Of a stretch of 64,000 nucleotides of DNA, positions 11,760 through 24,551 are shown piece by piece. The notes below the pieces were generated by a model that saw only the letters and a program-made list of their open reading frames with translations, had not been told where the DNA came from and did no database searches. Made by a program: the position numbers and the translations under genes. The stretch's first letter is position 1; each line of letters opens with the position of its first letter. The DNA is from Cryptomeria japonica (taxonomy: Eukaryota; Streptophyta; Pinopsida; Cupressales; Cupressaceae), in NCBI RefSeq assembly GCF_030272615.1, contig NC_081410.1:222445415-222509414 (forward strand), written 5' to 3'.

Positions 11760-14346
11760 CTAAAACTTCAGAGCAGTTTCACTGCCTCTGCTATCTTCAT
11801 CATCTCCATCTACAGACTGTAGAGGTTTTCTCAGTGACAGAGAACTGCCCATATTAGTCGCCTCTCCATTCTGGCCATTTTCTTCACCTTTCCAACTGGA
11901 ACTCTCTGATTTTCCATCTCCTACACTTTCCTCTCTGCCACCATCTGCAGAGGTCCCCCTAGCACCAGAAGACTGTCCTGTCAACTGTAAAGGCCCTTGA
12001 GGTGAGCTTAAAGACTGTGAAGGAGTGTGATGCTGTTCACAATAGGTAAGCTGTGAACGCTGTAGTTGAGAAGATTGATTTGCCTGGGAATAATATTCTT
12101 GGGGCATTGGCGATTGGCAATAGTGTGATTGGGAATGAGAAGTGGTAGTATTTGAAAGGGGACTGTAAAGTCCTGGAGCTTGATGGGCTGCTGCTGCTGC
12201 ATAATCAGGAGGCACCCAAATTCCTCCAAGAACCACCAACTGTGGGGCTTGAGAAGCAGACGTCTGAGGAGAAGGACTTGGCCTTCTAGTGTGCAAACGG
12301 TATTTCTGCATAGCAAACCAAATGTCAAATTAGACTGGATTCCCTCAAAGGCTAAATCTAAATGCTTCTCAAACCTACATGTGAGTGCAAAGTGCATACC
12401 TGTAAATGACTTTTGACTTCGTCATTGGTAAGCCCATCCACCTTCATCAGCTCTCTGATTTGCTTTGGTGTTGCTACTGTCCATAAAAAAAGGAATAGTT
12501 GCAGTGATTTCAAAGTTCAAAATCCACAATGCCATTATAACACTTCTAATGCAGAGAAAAATCATGCATATCCCATCTGGAAATAGAAGAACTCAATGAC
12601 CATTTGTACTCCGTAATCGGAAGTAAAAATCAGATCAGAAAGAAACACTAAAGCAAATTTAGATTTATGCGTAGGGCCTGAAGGAGAGAATTATTAGTCC
12701 TCTGTACAAGAGACTTCACTTCTGATTCTCAAGGCACATGGAAACCATTTCTAAGTCTCACTCTAGCACTCAAGCATAAAAGACATGACAAGTATGCACA
12801 GGGATTGAAATACACACTGATGCTAAACAACTAGGATCTTAATTTCAAGAGGAATTGTTGAAAACAACATCCTAGTCACCAAAGGAGAGCTTGTTCTTAA
12901 CCTTAAAATTTTCAAGCAATGCCTAACTATCAGCAGAGTATGACTGAATTAGGAAAAATTGTGTAGGGCTCTAAATCTGTGAACCTTGAAGTTTCTAAAG
13001 GTGTAATTAGAATTCAAACAAGTACAAAACCATCAAGCTAAATAAACGACAGATAAAAGCAGCTAAATTTCAATTTTTGAAGCCTAGGAATTCTCACCTT
13101 GTGAGCCACCTAGCTGTTGAAGAGCACTGACAAAGCGCCTATGCAGTTCTGGTGACCAGCACCTTCTAGCTTTTCTCTGAGATTGACCGCCAGATTGAGC
13201 TCCATTGGATGTAGTTGGAGCAGGAGAGCAACCACCCACATTAGGTTTTGCTGACCCTTCCTTGGAGATCACAGGCGTAGCGGTCTCTGTTGGTTCCTTG
13301 GATTTACTACTCCTGAATGTGGTGGTGGTGGCATTGTTCAACTTGGCCATTTCATTGCATCTAAGGGAGGAACCTACCTCCTGCTCTCCTGATGACAAGG
13401 CAAGGTCTGGTAGGGTTTTGCCTGCATCCGATCTTACAGAGACAGCTGGATTGCTTTGTCTCTCTCTTGAAAATGGGAGGAATGCTCCTCCAGTTCTTTG
13501 CTTAGAATCAGGAAATAGCTTAGAGTTTGATGCGAAAACTTGCTCTTGACCAGATCGGCCAGAATGAGAATCGTGCGGCTTCAATGGTTTTTCTTGTGGA
13601 GAGACCCTTTGCTGTCCACGAAACGAAAGAAATCAGTCTTGAATGTCTCAAGAAAATCAGAGAATACAAACAAAAGCCATAAACCTGCAACGTGATGGCT
13701 ACGGGATAATATTGGCTGAGCTTGTTGCTTACCTCTTCCTTGCATTCTTCAGATTCAGAATTCTGACTCCACAGCTGAGCAGAACTCATCCAGTTGGGTT
13801 TTTCACCATTGTCAAATTTTGTTCTCTTTGAATCATGATGGCTGTGATTCACCTCTGATTCCTCTCCAGACTCATCGCACGGTTTCTTGAGAGGTATGAA
13901 CTCCTCTAGCACTGGCCTGCTGTCACTAGAAGCAGGCATGTACTGCTGCTCCTCATAGGAGAAAACCATTTGATTTGTCGGTGTCGATGCCTGTACATGT
14001 ATTTGGCAATCTGCTAACTGTTCCTTGGAGGCAGCAATTGCTGAAATTTTACATGAGTTGGGAGTTAACATCAGGGAAGATTACGCTCTAAGCGAGACTC
14101 GTTAGATTCAAAAATACAGGGAGACAAAGAAAAATGCTTACCATCATTAAGAAGATGCATACAGAAAGGAAGTTCTCTTTTGAAAGCCTCAATTTTCTTT
14201 CTTTCCTCCTCTAGTCCCTTGAGATAATCATCGAGCTGTCTCACTCTTTCAAACTGATCGCTTACAAGGGAAATTGCCTTCAACGCGCTGGAGTATTTAC
14301 CAGGAGAAGGCCTGCAGTCCAGTGTCAGCTCTGCCGGTGATCCCAT
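11760..14346 (-). CDS. GARP/G2-like MYB transcription factor, NIGT1/HRS1/HHO family, five exons
   Basis: A nuclear DNA-binding protein of the HHO family, known in plants as repressors acting in nitrate/phosphate signalling and flowering. Exons on the minus strand: 14346-14142, 14040-13733, 13611-13098, 12476-12400, 12305-11760; all introns are GT-AG, phases join, and the total is 1650 nt (549 aa plus TAG). The start is [10 protein letters not shown], as in HHO5/HHO6-like proteins; an upstream in-frame ATG at 14376 is less likely. Residues about 25-70 form the N-terminal coiled-coil with [11 protein letters not shown] and [15 protein letters not shown]. The GARP domain is about 317-376 ([15 protein letters not shown], then [17 protein letters not shown], split over three exons). 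[11 protein letters not shown] (about 391-401) is a family motif. LxLxL-like repression motifs are ELTLD near the N-terminus and SLSLR near the C-terminus. Intron 2 has a second in-frame donor at 13684 that would add 16 residues. No damage seen. Confidence 0.93.
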
Positions 14347-15900
14347 TGTTTTACACAGATCGGTCTGATAAAACACACAAATCTCAACTTATCAGAAGCA
14401 CATTGAGACGGAAAATCCCAAATTACATATCCTCCATTACAGCTAGTTATTGCAAATGGGTATCTCACAGAAAAATGGAGACATAGAGCCCACAACATCA
14501 AAACAAATCCCACCAATAGGTTTCCCAAAAGGCATTGCATAAAAGGAGAACCCACATCCAAATATAATTAATTAAGTTCAAAAGTATAATGTTGCCTTTC
14601 TGGAATTAATGAGGGTATTGACGAAGGGTTTGTCAAACCAAAGCACTGTGACAAAATTATGGCGAAATTGACAATGGACATACAAATCCAATTCCCACCA
14701 AAAAACAAATTTCAATTATTCCCTTCGATGAAATCTACAAGTCCTTGCATACTGAAAGCATTGATCAAATGTCCAGCCAATTGAGAAACAGAATTAAGCA
14801 TACCATGCAGAAAGACCACCTTCTTCCAGCCCTTATTACAAAGCACCCCGGCGGTAATTTCTAATATGGGCTTGAAGAAATCGCACAAGATAACCAATAT
14901 CTGTGAGTCCTTCCCTCCCCTGTTCAACAGATCACTCGCCAACTCTCTTACACTGCCTCCTCATCCATTAATGCATCCTATCCAGAGAGATATGATCCAA
15001 GAGCTTGCCAGAAATAAAGCTCTGACAGGAAAAGCAAAATTAAAGGGCTAAAGCAAAGCAGGGGTAGGTTGATGGAGGCAAAGGAAAGGGGAAAAGCAGA
15101 GAACATGTATACCAACTATTGCTAGCAAGCCAGGCAAATAAGAAAGCGCGAAGGGGCAAAACAAACCAAAGACAAAGCTTGGTAGATTCTGATGATGCAC
15201 AAGGTGAAGAAAAATCCAAAAGTTGATCAACGCAGAGGCAAAGCTAGGAAAAAAATATTAAGGCTAAGATTCCAGATCCTCAAAGTTTAATGCCTCTCTC
15301 TGTCTCAGGGACGAATTGGGTATCTGCAAAATAAAGAGTATATGACTGACCCAAAAGCAAAAGAGGCCCACAGATTCCTCAATGCAAATGCAGGAATCTT
15401 CTGGCTCAAGACGTGGGGGAAATTAAACCAGGAAAAGAAAATTAAGGGACCAAGAATATTCTAGCAGATGTGAGGAAGAAGCAAACGGCAGATGCTGCTA
15501 ACGATGATGATGATCATTCACATTATCATTATCATTATTATGGGCAAGATTAAAAAGAAAAAGAGCAGAGAAATTTTCTTGACAGAGATGGTAAGGAAGG
15601 TGAAGCGGTTGGAGGACAATGAATAATGAATAATGATGGTGGGCTTCAGGCGACTCTCCTCGTCTCTACAGGTGTTGAAGATGTTGAGTCATTTGAGGCG
15701 GCAGAATCTGCTGAAACATTCATGGTCGTGTCGTCGCATCCTAATCCTTTCCACCCAATAATTCTATTCTTAAATAAATCACCGAAATTCCTTTTTTTAA
15801 TTCAATTTCCCAAACACCCACTTCCACTTCCGCACCCGGACAAGAAACAAACCACCGGATTCTTTGCAGACTTATAATGGAATATAACGTGCCTATATCT
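14347..15900 (-). promoter_or_regulatory. 5' UTR and promoter region of the MYB gene (inferred)
   Basis: The sequence upstream of the start codon is less repeat-like than the rest. A TATA-like TTATAAGT lies at about 15868-15875 on the minus strand. Several short upstream open frames exist. A 5' UTR intron is possible: an acceptor-like TTTTATCAG ends at about 14369, and a donor-like GTATACATG is near 15112. None of this fixes a transcription start; it is inference from position. Confidence 0.35.
15501..15542. repeat. ATG/ATT-type microsatellite
   Basis: A run of GATGATGATGATC followed by CATTATCATTATCATTATTATG, upstream of the MYB gene and possibly in its 5' UTR. Confidence 0.8.
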
Positions 15901-16539
15901 TCATCATGGAACCCCCCTCTTTTTAACTCCCCTGCTACATTTGGCTTTGACTCCCCTACATTTGTCAGCCCCACCCAATTTCTTGGCTTGCTCAACAGTT
16001 ACCTGTGCTATATTTGTCAGAGATTTTCTAGTGGCGGCCCCATTTAAGGCACCCGAGGAATACTGAGTTTTTGTGGGGGGGAAGGAATCTACCGTTGCTT
16101 TCTGCTGTACCAAAGAATCTCTCTTTCAACTTTCTGCTCTTCCCCTCCAATAACGTGATTTCCATTTCATTCCCGCACAGGGAATTTGGATTAGTGATCT
16201 GATCATCATTAGTGCCCAATTAAACATTGCAAATTATCAGGTGTGAAAGCATCATCTTTATTCTCTCTCTACCGCCATATTAATTAAGATCCCCCTGCAC
16301 TGCATAAAGCCAAATGCCAACTTGCTAGATTCTATTTCTTGCGTCACAAGATTTGTGATTTGAGAGAAATTTAGGGGATCTTACTATTTAAATGCTAATC
16401 ATGCCTGCATTTATTTAATATTTATTAAAATTGAATCACCTCCATAATTTCGTGTTCACATTTTTTTAATGTCACTTAGGATGGAATTTGGCAGATAATT
16501 AATAATAATAATAATTAGTTGATACCCAATGTTATAATG

Positions 16540-16845
16540 GGTTTATGTGGTAAAAGTATACTGAAAAATAGGAGGGTTATAATTGTTGATTCATCTATGG
16601 CAAAAGAATGATATAAAATGAAGGAATAGGGAAGATTATTTGGTTCATATGTAGTAAAAGTATAATGAAAAATAGGAAATAAGGAGTGTTATAATTGTTT
16701 CATTACTGAAAAAATGAAAATAATATAATGAAAAATAAGAAATAAGGAGGATTGATAAAAAGCATGATGAAAAATAAGGAATGTGTTATAATTGATTCAT
16801 GGGTGATAAAAGTATAATGAAGAATAAGGAATGTGGAGATTAAAA
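16540..16845. repeat. Degenerate tandem repeat, AT-rich
   Basis: At least five imperfect units of roughly 45-75 bp share GTAAAAGTATAATGAAAAAT, AGGAAT/AAATAAGGAG and TTATAATTG. Unit length varies, so this is an old, decayed array. Confidence 0.7.
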
Positions 16846-16899
16846 ATTAAAAGAATAAATTATATATAAGAAAAAATAAATTACATAAATAAATATATA

Positions 16900-17900
16900 A
16901 CTTAGTTAAATATCTATAGATAATCAATTTAGTTAAATGAATTGGGACTTGAAATAGTAAATGTGAAATTAAATTGCAATATTCAATTAGATTTTGAAGA
17001 TGGCAAAGTGATGCTAAAGACGCAATGAATCAATTCACAATTATATTAAATTTTTAGGGCTTTCTCAAATGAATGTGTGACTAAACACTACTTTGGTTCG
17101 CTTATGTGTCTGTCAACCTAATCTTCATAAGCTCAACCTAAACCTAATATGCAAATCTAAACTATAAATTACAAAACTAGTTTGCTATAAGATTAACTAT
17201 CGAAATGTGTTTACCTTGACCTTCTAATGTATAAATTTGAGTGAGGCCTAATTGGTTTTAGGAACACCTTTGGATTTGTTTAATAGAGAGGGTCATAGTC
17301 TCCTCAATTAGACCCTTAGTGAATTATCTTTCTGGCTCTAAGCAAAAAATTTGAAGATAGTAAGTGTGCAATGGTGACTTAGATTATTTCACAATTAGAC
17401 AACATAATTGAGTCTCTTTCAAATTATTTAACCAAGATGAACTTTTCGCATTCTAGCGTGTTGCTAAATGAGTGAATGAAGGTATTTTACATGCAACAAT
17501 CAAGCACATAAATCAACAAAATTATTTATTAAGTCAACTCACAATGATTAATAGGAGAGAGTTGGTAGGATTCAATTTGAATTTAAATTTTAGAATGTCG
17601 AGATTTAGATCTATAGCCATAGAAATGACCTAGGTCAAATTTGTACTCATGAATCTAATTTAATGTGATAAAGAGTGAAACTATGGATCAAAACCAATTT
17701 CTAGGGATGGGTATTGATAGTACAGCAACATGGTGATGTTATGAATCAAACTCACACAAGAATGTGCCACTTGTAGACATTAAGGACACTCTACTCTAAG
17801 TATACCCAAAACAAAAAGGAAAAGGGAGCATGTAGTTCCAACCATTACATTTTTCCCCCACTTTAGTGTGCATGTGAACTACTAAGTAGATGTATTTCAA
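16900..17900. repeat. Dispersed non-coding repeat, copy 1
   Basis: Blocks shared in the same order with 27700-28640: AGATTTTGAAGATG, GGAACACCTTTG, a GATGTTATGA..ACACAAGAATATG block and ATTAAGGA. The right end (about 17820-17880) has a CCCCCACTTTAGTG block also seen near 62820. This is probably a piece of a gypsy-type element leader or LTR; the family is inferred. Confidence 0.6.
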
Positions 17901-19250
17901 AATAAAATTAGTAGACAACATGAAAATTAAATATTATGTAAGCACTAAAAAGAATATGGATTTATGAAAAGTGTAGATCATTCTTGAATTCTCCCAAAAT
18001 GTGACTCCATTGGAAACATACAAAATAAGGAGAAATATGAAAATAAACATGCAATAAGTAGCATTTATTGCAAATTTAAAATATGTTAAATCTATGATTT
18101 TCTTTAAACCAAAGTATCATCAAAAGAATTAAAATAAAAGGAAGGGTCATGAGATTAAACTTGATAAAAAAAAGTGGTAAAGCTTCAACTAAGTGGAAAT
18201 TTAAAAGGACTTCAACTAGTTATACTAGATAAATAAAGCTCATCAACACATGGGAATGACTAGGCTTATCACTACAAATCATAATTCGCAAAAGAAATGT
18301 TAGTAAGATATATACCTCCTTCCAATTAGTTATATACAAAGGATTAAAGGAATTGGAGGAGAGAAGAGAAAGATATAATTATGGTAAAAGATAAGATCGT
18401 GTGATATATAAGGACTTAGGTAACATATAATTATGAAGACGCATAGAATAAGGGAAAGGAAAGATGCCCCCAATAAAGAAAATGGTATGATAACGATAGC
18501 CATAGCCACTAGATAAGAATCATGTAAGTACAAACAAGATGTAAAGTTGGACATGATAAGGATCAAAATATGTAAGTATGATAAAAATATGGATATTAAA
18601 TCAATAGATATAGACATGCGATAAGCATCATATGTAAGACATGTGATCAAGATAAGCATAAACATGATACAATATAAGTAACACAACTTGTAAACATGAA
18701 AAATATAGAGCATGCTAAATAGTTATAAGTAAATTATAAACATTATAGTCATAGCATAAGAGTTAAACATCATAACCATTAAACATAAGGAATCAAGATT
18801 TGTGTAGCATATGAACATAACAAGGAACATGTCACATAAGTGGTGAACATGAAACATGGGAGGATATAGAAGTCAATAAGGCATGTTGAAAAAATATGTA
18901 AATTAACAATGAATGTAGATAAGCATAGGAGCTATATAAATAACATACAAATGAATAATGTATAAAAATCATAAGCATGCAACATGGATAATATAGGAAG
19001 CAAATGACATAAGCTTATAACAAAGGAACTTTAAGAAAAATGCATAATAATTATATGGAAGATTCTTCCAAGTGGAGAATTTCAATAATACAACATTAGA
19101 TAGAAGGTGAAATGAGAATGGAATAAATCCTACAAAAATGGCATAAATAAAAAAGATCAAAGTGTAAAAGTATGGGAAAGTTAATATAAGTAATAAACAA
19201 TAAATTCAACTATAATAATTCTAGAAGGTCGTAAACACCAATATTAAATA
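17901..19250. repeat. Low-complexity AT-rich tract
   Basis: Dense, irregular repetition of short words such as ATAAGCAT, AAACATGA and TATAAGTA on the plus strand, strongest at 18400-19200. It leaves a 127-codon minus-strand frame made almost only of I, L, Y, S and C, which I regard as a composition artefact. No gene. Confidence 0.6.
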
Positions 19251-19689
19251 AATTATCATCTAAGAGATCATCTTTTTTCTAATATGTAATATCAAGTTAT
19301 TCCTTCTCAATTTGCATGACTTTCTTCTTCACTTTATGAATTTCCTCCTGATAAGAATTGTTACTTCTATGAAAAAATTATCAATAGATTTAAACATGAT
19401 TCCCTTCTTTCTTATTTTTCTTGTTACTTTTCAAGTGGTTCTATAGATAATATTTATATTTGTTGAACCATAATAGATTTTATTAGTACCCATGAAGAGT
19501 AGTTGCCTAACATGACATGTGAGTTTTTTTAAACTTATTGTCCTTATCCTTCTTAGGTGCAATAGGAGGTGATTATTGTGTATCATAGTTTTATCCTTTT
19601 ATTTTTTTGTACCTATAATTAATTTTGATACATATTGTCAAGAGAATCTTCACTTGTATATGGAGGGGTGTGTGCAAATAATCAAAGTA

Positions 19690-20010
19690 AATAACTCATT
19701 TCCAAAATAGGTTCATACGGATCTCTTGAAACCTTTTGCAGCTCATCCCTCATGAACATACTTAATATGTTTGTACACAATAAAAGGAATAGCCCTCAAG
19801 TGCTTAAGTCATGATCTACCAAGTAGAATAGAAAATATATCCAAATAAGAAATAACATGAAAACAAACTTATGCCTCTTTAGCACCTAGCTTAATAGGAA
19901 AATGGTACAATATAAATTCTTAATGTATATGTACCATTTGTCATTTTTAAATATACCCTTGAATATGCATAAGGTTTTAGTTGCATGTGAGTAGCATCCA
20001 TGAATTATTC
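19690..20010 (-). pseudogene. Remnant of a Ty3/gypsy aspartic protease region
   Basis: The minus strand reads ILLGRS, a stop, then LKHLRAIPFIVYKHIKY near 19750-19835. This matches the block after the protease active site in plant gypsy polyproteins, where LLGRPW is followed by H-x-x-x-AIPS and K-x-KF. The upstream part (to about 20010) has THMQLKPYAY and VPFSY-like pieces in the right order. Stops and frame breaks make it non-functional. The active-site DSG box is not visible. Confidence 0.4.
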
Positions 20011-22310
20011 AATACATATATTAAAATTGATTTGTAGAATAAATGAGAATACCACCAATAAGTTTTTTTCTATAGCACCATTCATGTATAATGTGCCATA
20101 ATTATTATTTTATAGGATCTCCCATTTAGAACATGTAATCATCGGTATTTTTGGCAAGGAGGATAATGCATCTCCAAAATGTATCAATCCTACTAAATCA
20201 TCTAAATGTAATTTTTCTTTAGAAAAATGTGATAATCATCGATAGAATTTTTATCAACATATATATGTACCATAGTAAAAGAACATGTTCATGACAAGTG
20301 TTGACATCATCAACATGAGTAGGAAATGGATTAATATAAATATTTATTTTTTATTAGGGGAGCCCCACAATTGATATTGTCTATACATGAAATATTGTGA
20401 TGTGTATTACAAACCCATGTACTCTTGAGTATGAAGTCCATGAACTCTATGAAAGATATAAAATGTATTATCGTTATAGTTTTTTAGATAGTCCCTCATT
20501 TGTATTTAATGGATGGATAGATGGACGATTGATCAAATCAGAGTTATGTAAAATTTGAAGCATATAATTAAAGGGTTCTTATAACTTCGTAAACTATATA
20601 AAAGTACAAGGCTTAAAAGAAGGCAGAATGGAAGTATTATCCATATGATGAACATTGTCCTAAACTTTTGTTTGAAAACATGACATTCTGAAAAAGTGTT
20701 AGACTTTTAAGATATGCAAGGGCAACAAAATGTACAAGAACCATGAGAAGATAAATCATACTTGAGCACATTGGATTCTCACAATTCTGATCCAATATTC
20801 TTTATAGAAGCACGTATGTCCATAAAAGTTAGAATAAATATTGAAGTATATAATGTTTGTAAGTGATGGAAATAATCCCTTAATGAAAATGATTTATAAT
20901 TCTTTATTATAGAGTTGGTGTTGTAACTTAGAGCATAAAAACTAAAATCTAATATCATATTCATTAGATACTTAGACACGCTTGCAAATAAATAAATAAT
21001 AGTATTCTTCAAGCTTATGTTAATTAAAAAATCTTTGATTAATTTTGAAAAAGAATGAATAGATTCATGGGCAAAGAGAAAACCCATTCAATAACATAGT
21101 GTTTCTAAAAGTGCATGAAAATAAGTTACCCAAAACTTTGTTTTCATGCACATAATCCAAACATGAATTAGTGAAATATCTAAAGCATTTCTTAGAGTCA
21201 CTTTTATCATTATATATTTACAATAGAGATGCCACAAAGCCACTAAGTAAATGATGAATTATAATGTTCAATTGCTATATTATGTGCTTCCACCTATTTA
21301 TCTTTATTTTGGCCATCAAATTTACACTCAAACCTATCAATTTTTTGGATACTTGTTCATACAACATAGAGTAAGAATGATAGTAGTAGGGATGGTAAAC
21401 ACAAAATGTTGGATATAGATGGATGGCTGGGAAATAATGATACAATAAGAAAAGTGAAGTATGATATGACATAAGACCTATGGAAGTAGAAATTAAAAAA
21501 ATGAATGGAATGGGGTGACTATAATGGAGGTAGTAGAGAAGTGATAAGAGTGGGAAGAAGCGGGTGGCACTAGTAATAGAGATAGGAATGGTAGAGGTAA
21601 CACTTCAACCATGTCAAACCCCAATCTTGGATTTCAAGCATGTATGTATTTCTTTTTTATATTAATATATTGTAGTGATCTCCAAGGCCACAATTTAGTG
21701 ACAAAAAGAGAAACTACCTCTTTTATTGGCTTGGTAAAAAATATTATATTTCACAAATAATTTATTTTCAAATTTTAGCTTTAACACCAAGTTTCTCAAG
21801 TTTATTTTAAATTTGTTTATCGATATATTTCAAAATAATGTAGGGATTCATCTCAACACTTTACGATCATTATTATATAATGAGATATAATAATATTATA
21901 ATAAATATTAAACTATTCATACTCGATGAACCGAATAATTTTTTTAAGGATTTAACTAGAGATAACTCAAAATCAAGAATTTTTTTATGTTTTTAGAATA
22001 CTAAAACTATCTCTATAAGAATATGTGGAGTAGTTCGTTCAAGCTATAGTCACAATATAAGAGGAATTAATTAGTTTCAATAAAAATAGCATGTTCTTGT
22101 GCATGACAATCTTCAATATACTTTATATCCCAAGTTGGACACCCTCTATGTATCCCTTCTCTAATTCTCAACTCCTACTTATCTAGTATCTTCCTACGTG
22201 ACCTAAGTTCCTCTTCTTCTTCTTTTTTTCTTTCTAAGCCTCTAATAAATAGTTTGTCCATTTTTTTAAGGAATGATTTTTGAGCCAGAAAGATTTAATT
22301 TGATTAATTA
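20011..22310. other. AT-rich intergenic DNA, no gene seen
   Basis: There is no recognisable coding sequence. Probably old gypsy-type repeat continuing from the protease remnant. The 102-codon minus-strand frame at 20779-21087 has no domain motif and unbalanced composition. Confidence 0.35.
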
Positions 22311-22317
22311 TTTTACC

Positions 22318-22352
22318 TTTTTTTTTTTTTTTTTTCTGGGGAGGGGGGGGGG
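22318..22352. repeat. Poly-T tract joined to poly-G tract
   Basis: 18 T, then CT, then a 15-base run of G broken by one A. An unusual homopolymer junction and a likely site of sequencing or assembly error. Confidence 0.9.
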
Positions 22353-22827
22353 AATTACACATTCTTTCATTTTCTCATGATAATCAATTATTTTTCAAAC
22401 CTTGTGCAAAGGTAATCACATAGAAATTATTTTTACCCCTTTTTAACTTAGGGGATATCACTTATAACATGTTTGTTCTCCTTTTTCAATCAAATAGTTG
22501 AGTAACAATAAGTTTTATCCCCCTTTTAATTTTAGAGGGATCGTTTACTATTACCTAAATTTTACTACAGTCAAATTTGGTGGCCTATGTCGATGCCTTA
22601 TACATTGCAGATAAAAGGTACACAAAAAAAAATCAATTTTCATATACAAGTTTCACATTAATGTGCAATTGTTTAAACCAAATGAGATATACAAAAATAG
22701 AACATTTACATGAAATACATATTTATTTACAAAGATAAACTGTTCATGAACCACACAAGTTGTGGGAATAGCCAAGAGATGATCCACATGATCATAACAT
22801 AGTAAACATATAAAGAACAAAAGAAGG

Positions 22828-22830
<3 letters not shown>

Positions 22831-22858
<28 letters not shown>
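22831..22858. repeat. (GA)14 microsatellite
   Basis: A perfect GA dinucleotide run. It lies just downstream of the gene-like exon at 22864-22954. Confidence 0.95.
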
Positions 22859-22859
<1 letters not shown>

Positions 22860-22863
22860 CACA

Positions 22864-22954
22864 TCATTGCCTGGATAGGTTGATGAGTTCTCTTTGGAGT
22901 CTTCTGATCAATTCCATTGGTCCAAGTACTCCGTTGTCCACTCCAAGAGATGAC
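22864..22954 (-). pseudogene. Exon-like segment, possible terminal exon of an unidentified gene
   Basis: The minus strand has a strong acceptor (CTCTCTGTTTTTCAG) directly before 22954, then 29 codons ending at TGA, including GVLGPMELIRRLQREL. The residue mix is that of a normal globular or helical protein, unlike the surrounding AT-rich noise. I do not recognise the protein. Two more gene-like frames lie upstream on the same strand (23780-24010 and 24408-24512), so all three may be exons of one gene. Whether the gene is live is unknown; no complete model could be built. Confidence 0.35.
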
Positions 22955-23779
22955 CTGAAAAACAGAGAGAAGGAAAATTTGTTAGAGCTCTCGGTTACCT
23001 ATCTCACTCCTACATACATAATGCTATTCTCGATGTGCTTACAGTGCTACATCAGACTCAAAGCAAGAAGAAAAATCAATGCAGATAAAGTGCCATGAGA
23101 TAACAGAAAAGTATCATGTTTTATTTAACTTGTTTGTTTCATGTGCAGGAACAAGTTTTCATTTCATAACTATCAAGTATGTGGGTTAAAATGGGCTCAC
23201 ATAAGGGTTGAGCTCAACATACCAGTCATCACTCATGGGGTGACTCTAATCATCTTGTTAAATAAAGAATATAATACTATCCACGGTCCCATGTATTGTC
23301 ACTCAATGAGAGTATAAATTGCCATCCAATGACATCACACACAACAATGAATAAGACTACATTCGATATCCAACGAGTGACAAGAGACATCACAAAAGTG
23401 TGAAAGAGAAGTAAAGTAACAATGGATAAAGAACATAGTCGTAACACTGTACTAATAGATGACAATCATATCATAGCAGAGACAGACACTGTTAGACTAA
23501 GGAACAATCATGACAACCCCTTGATCAAACCAAATAGTAGTGACACTAATTGTAAAATTCATCATGAACTATAGTTTCAATTTCAGAGTAGCTCAAAGGA
23601 ATAACAGTGAAAACATAGCTTGCTACTGTCAAATATATCAGTCAAGGCAATAAGACAGCACCCTCAGGACATAAATTATAGTTATGGAAAATGCCATGAT
23701 AACAGTCTCAAGTACATATGTTGCATCTTCAACAGTAAATACAAATTACAGTCTTAAGAAAAAAATAATGATAGTGATA

Positions 23780-24010
23780 TTATGAATTGAATAAAGAAAG
23801 TAAAGTCCTTATAGCTTCCAAATATCCATTTTCATATGCCACATAGTTGTGAAGATGCAAGGCATTCACAGTTGAAGGACAATCCTCATCATCATGAAAA
23901 GAATGCAACAAAATTTTCAGATATGAGATATGAGCCAATGATATATGAGAAAATAACCATAGAGCCTTAATGGTTAGGATTGAACCAAAAACAATAGATA
24001 GAGCAAGCAT
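23780..24010 (-). pseudogene. Gene-like frame of 76 codons, inverted copy at 25704-25934
   Basis: The frame contains YLKILLHSFHDDEDCPSTV and LHLHNYVAYENGYLEAIR, with a residue mix typical of a real protein. The second copy at 25704-25934 on the plus strand differs at only three residues that I can see and is also open over the full 76 codons. Not a match to any transposase I know. It may be an exon of a captured or duplicated host gene. Confidence 0.4.
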
Positions 24011-24407
24011 GCAGATCTGTCATAGCAATCTGTAATAGTCATTTGAGCAACTTCCTATAAAGTTTTGATACAGTCATCCACAAAGTTAGACCAACCCCAA
24101 GATATAGTGAGGTTATTAGATCAATAAGAAAGAGAGATGACTGGCAATAATGATAGTAAAGAAAAAATGACAGTTCATTATTGAATATAGTGAATAAGGA
24201 TATAAGATCTGTTAAAGTGATACATAGATAGAATAGATACTCATAAAGGTTCAAAGGTCACAGTGCACCCCCAAAGACAAGGTACAATTCATTCACAGAA
24301 AAATTACAGTTAGATTGCTCTCGGGAAAGAAAAACAGTTCCCTAACCAAACAATAACAGTTACAACATTATAAGAAGCAGTGTTCTAGACAAGATAATTT
24401 GCAGTCA

Positions 24408-24512
24408 AAGAAAGGAAGGCAATGCTTGAGGATCTCCACTAGGATTATCAGCAATGAAAATATATTCTTCAAACACAATAACAAAAGCATGTCTAACAGT
24501 GTTTTGAAGGTC
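24408..24512 (-). pseudogene. Gene-like frame DLQNTVRHAF.., inverted copy at about 25205-25309
   Basis: The minus strand reads NTVRHAFVIVFEEY and IADNPSGDPQALPSFL before a stop. The same frame is kept on the plus strand in the inverted copy. Short, unrecognised, but protein-like. It fits as an upstream exon of the gene whose later pieces are at 23780-24010 and 22864-22954. Confidence 0.35.
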
Positions 24513-24551
24513 AATCAATAAAAAGACAATTCATTATTGAATGTAGTGAAT

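Larger units (their letters stand above)
23635..24528 (+). repeat. Inverted-repeat arm A
   Basis: 894 bp, matching the reverse complement of 25186-26079 end to end with only scattered differences. It contains the minus-strand gene-like frames at 23780-24010 and 24408-24512. Confidence 0.9.

Noticed and set aside
12180-12416. Plus-strand frames over the MYB gene (also 13205-13549 and 13643-13831)
   Set aside because: They are antisense to well-supported exons with family motifs and splice sites.
18330-18713. 127-codon minus-strand frame, strongly hydrophobic, membrane-protein-like
   Set aside because: It lies in a low-complexity AT-rich tract; composition (I, L, Y, S) follows from the repeated words on the other strand, with no start context or domain.
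22829-23098. 89-codon plus-strand frame starting MRERERERE
   Set aside because: The start is the (GA)n microsatellite and the rest runs antisense to the exon-like segment at 22864-22954.
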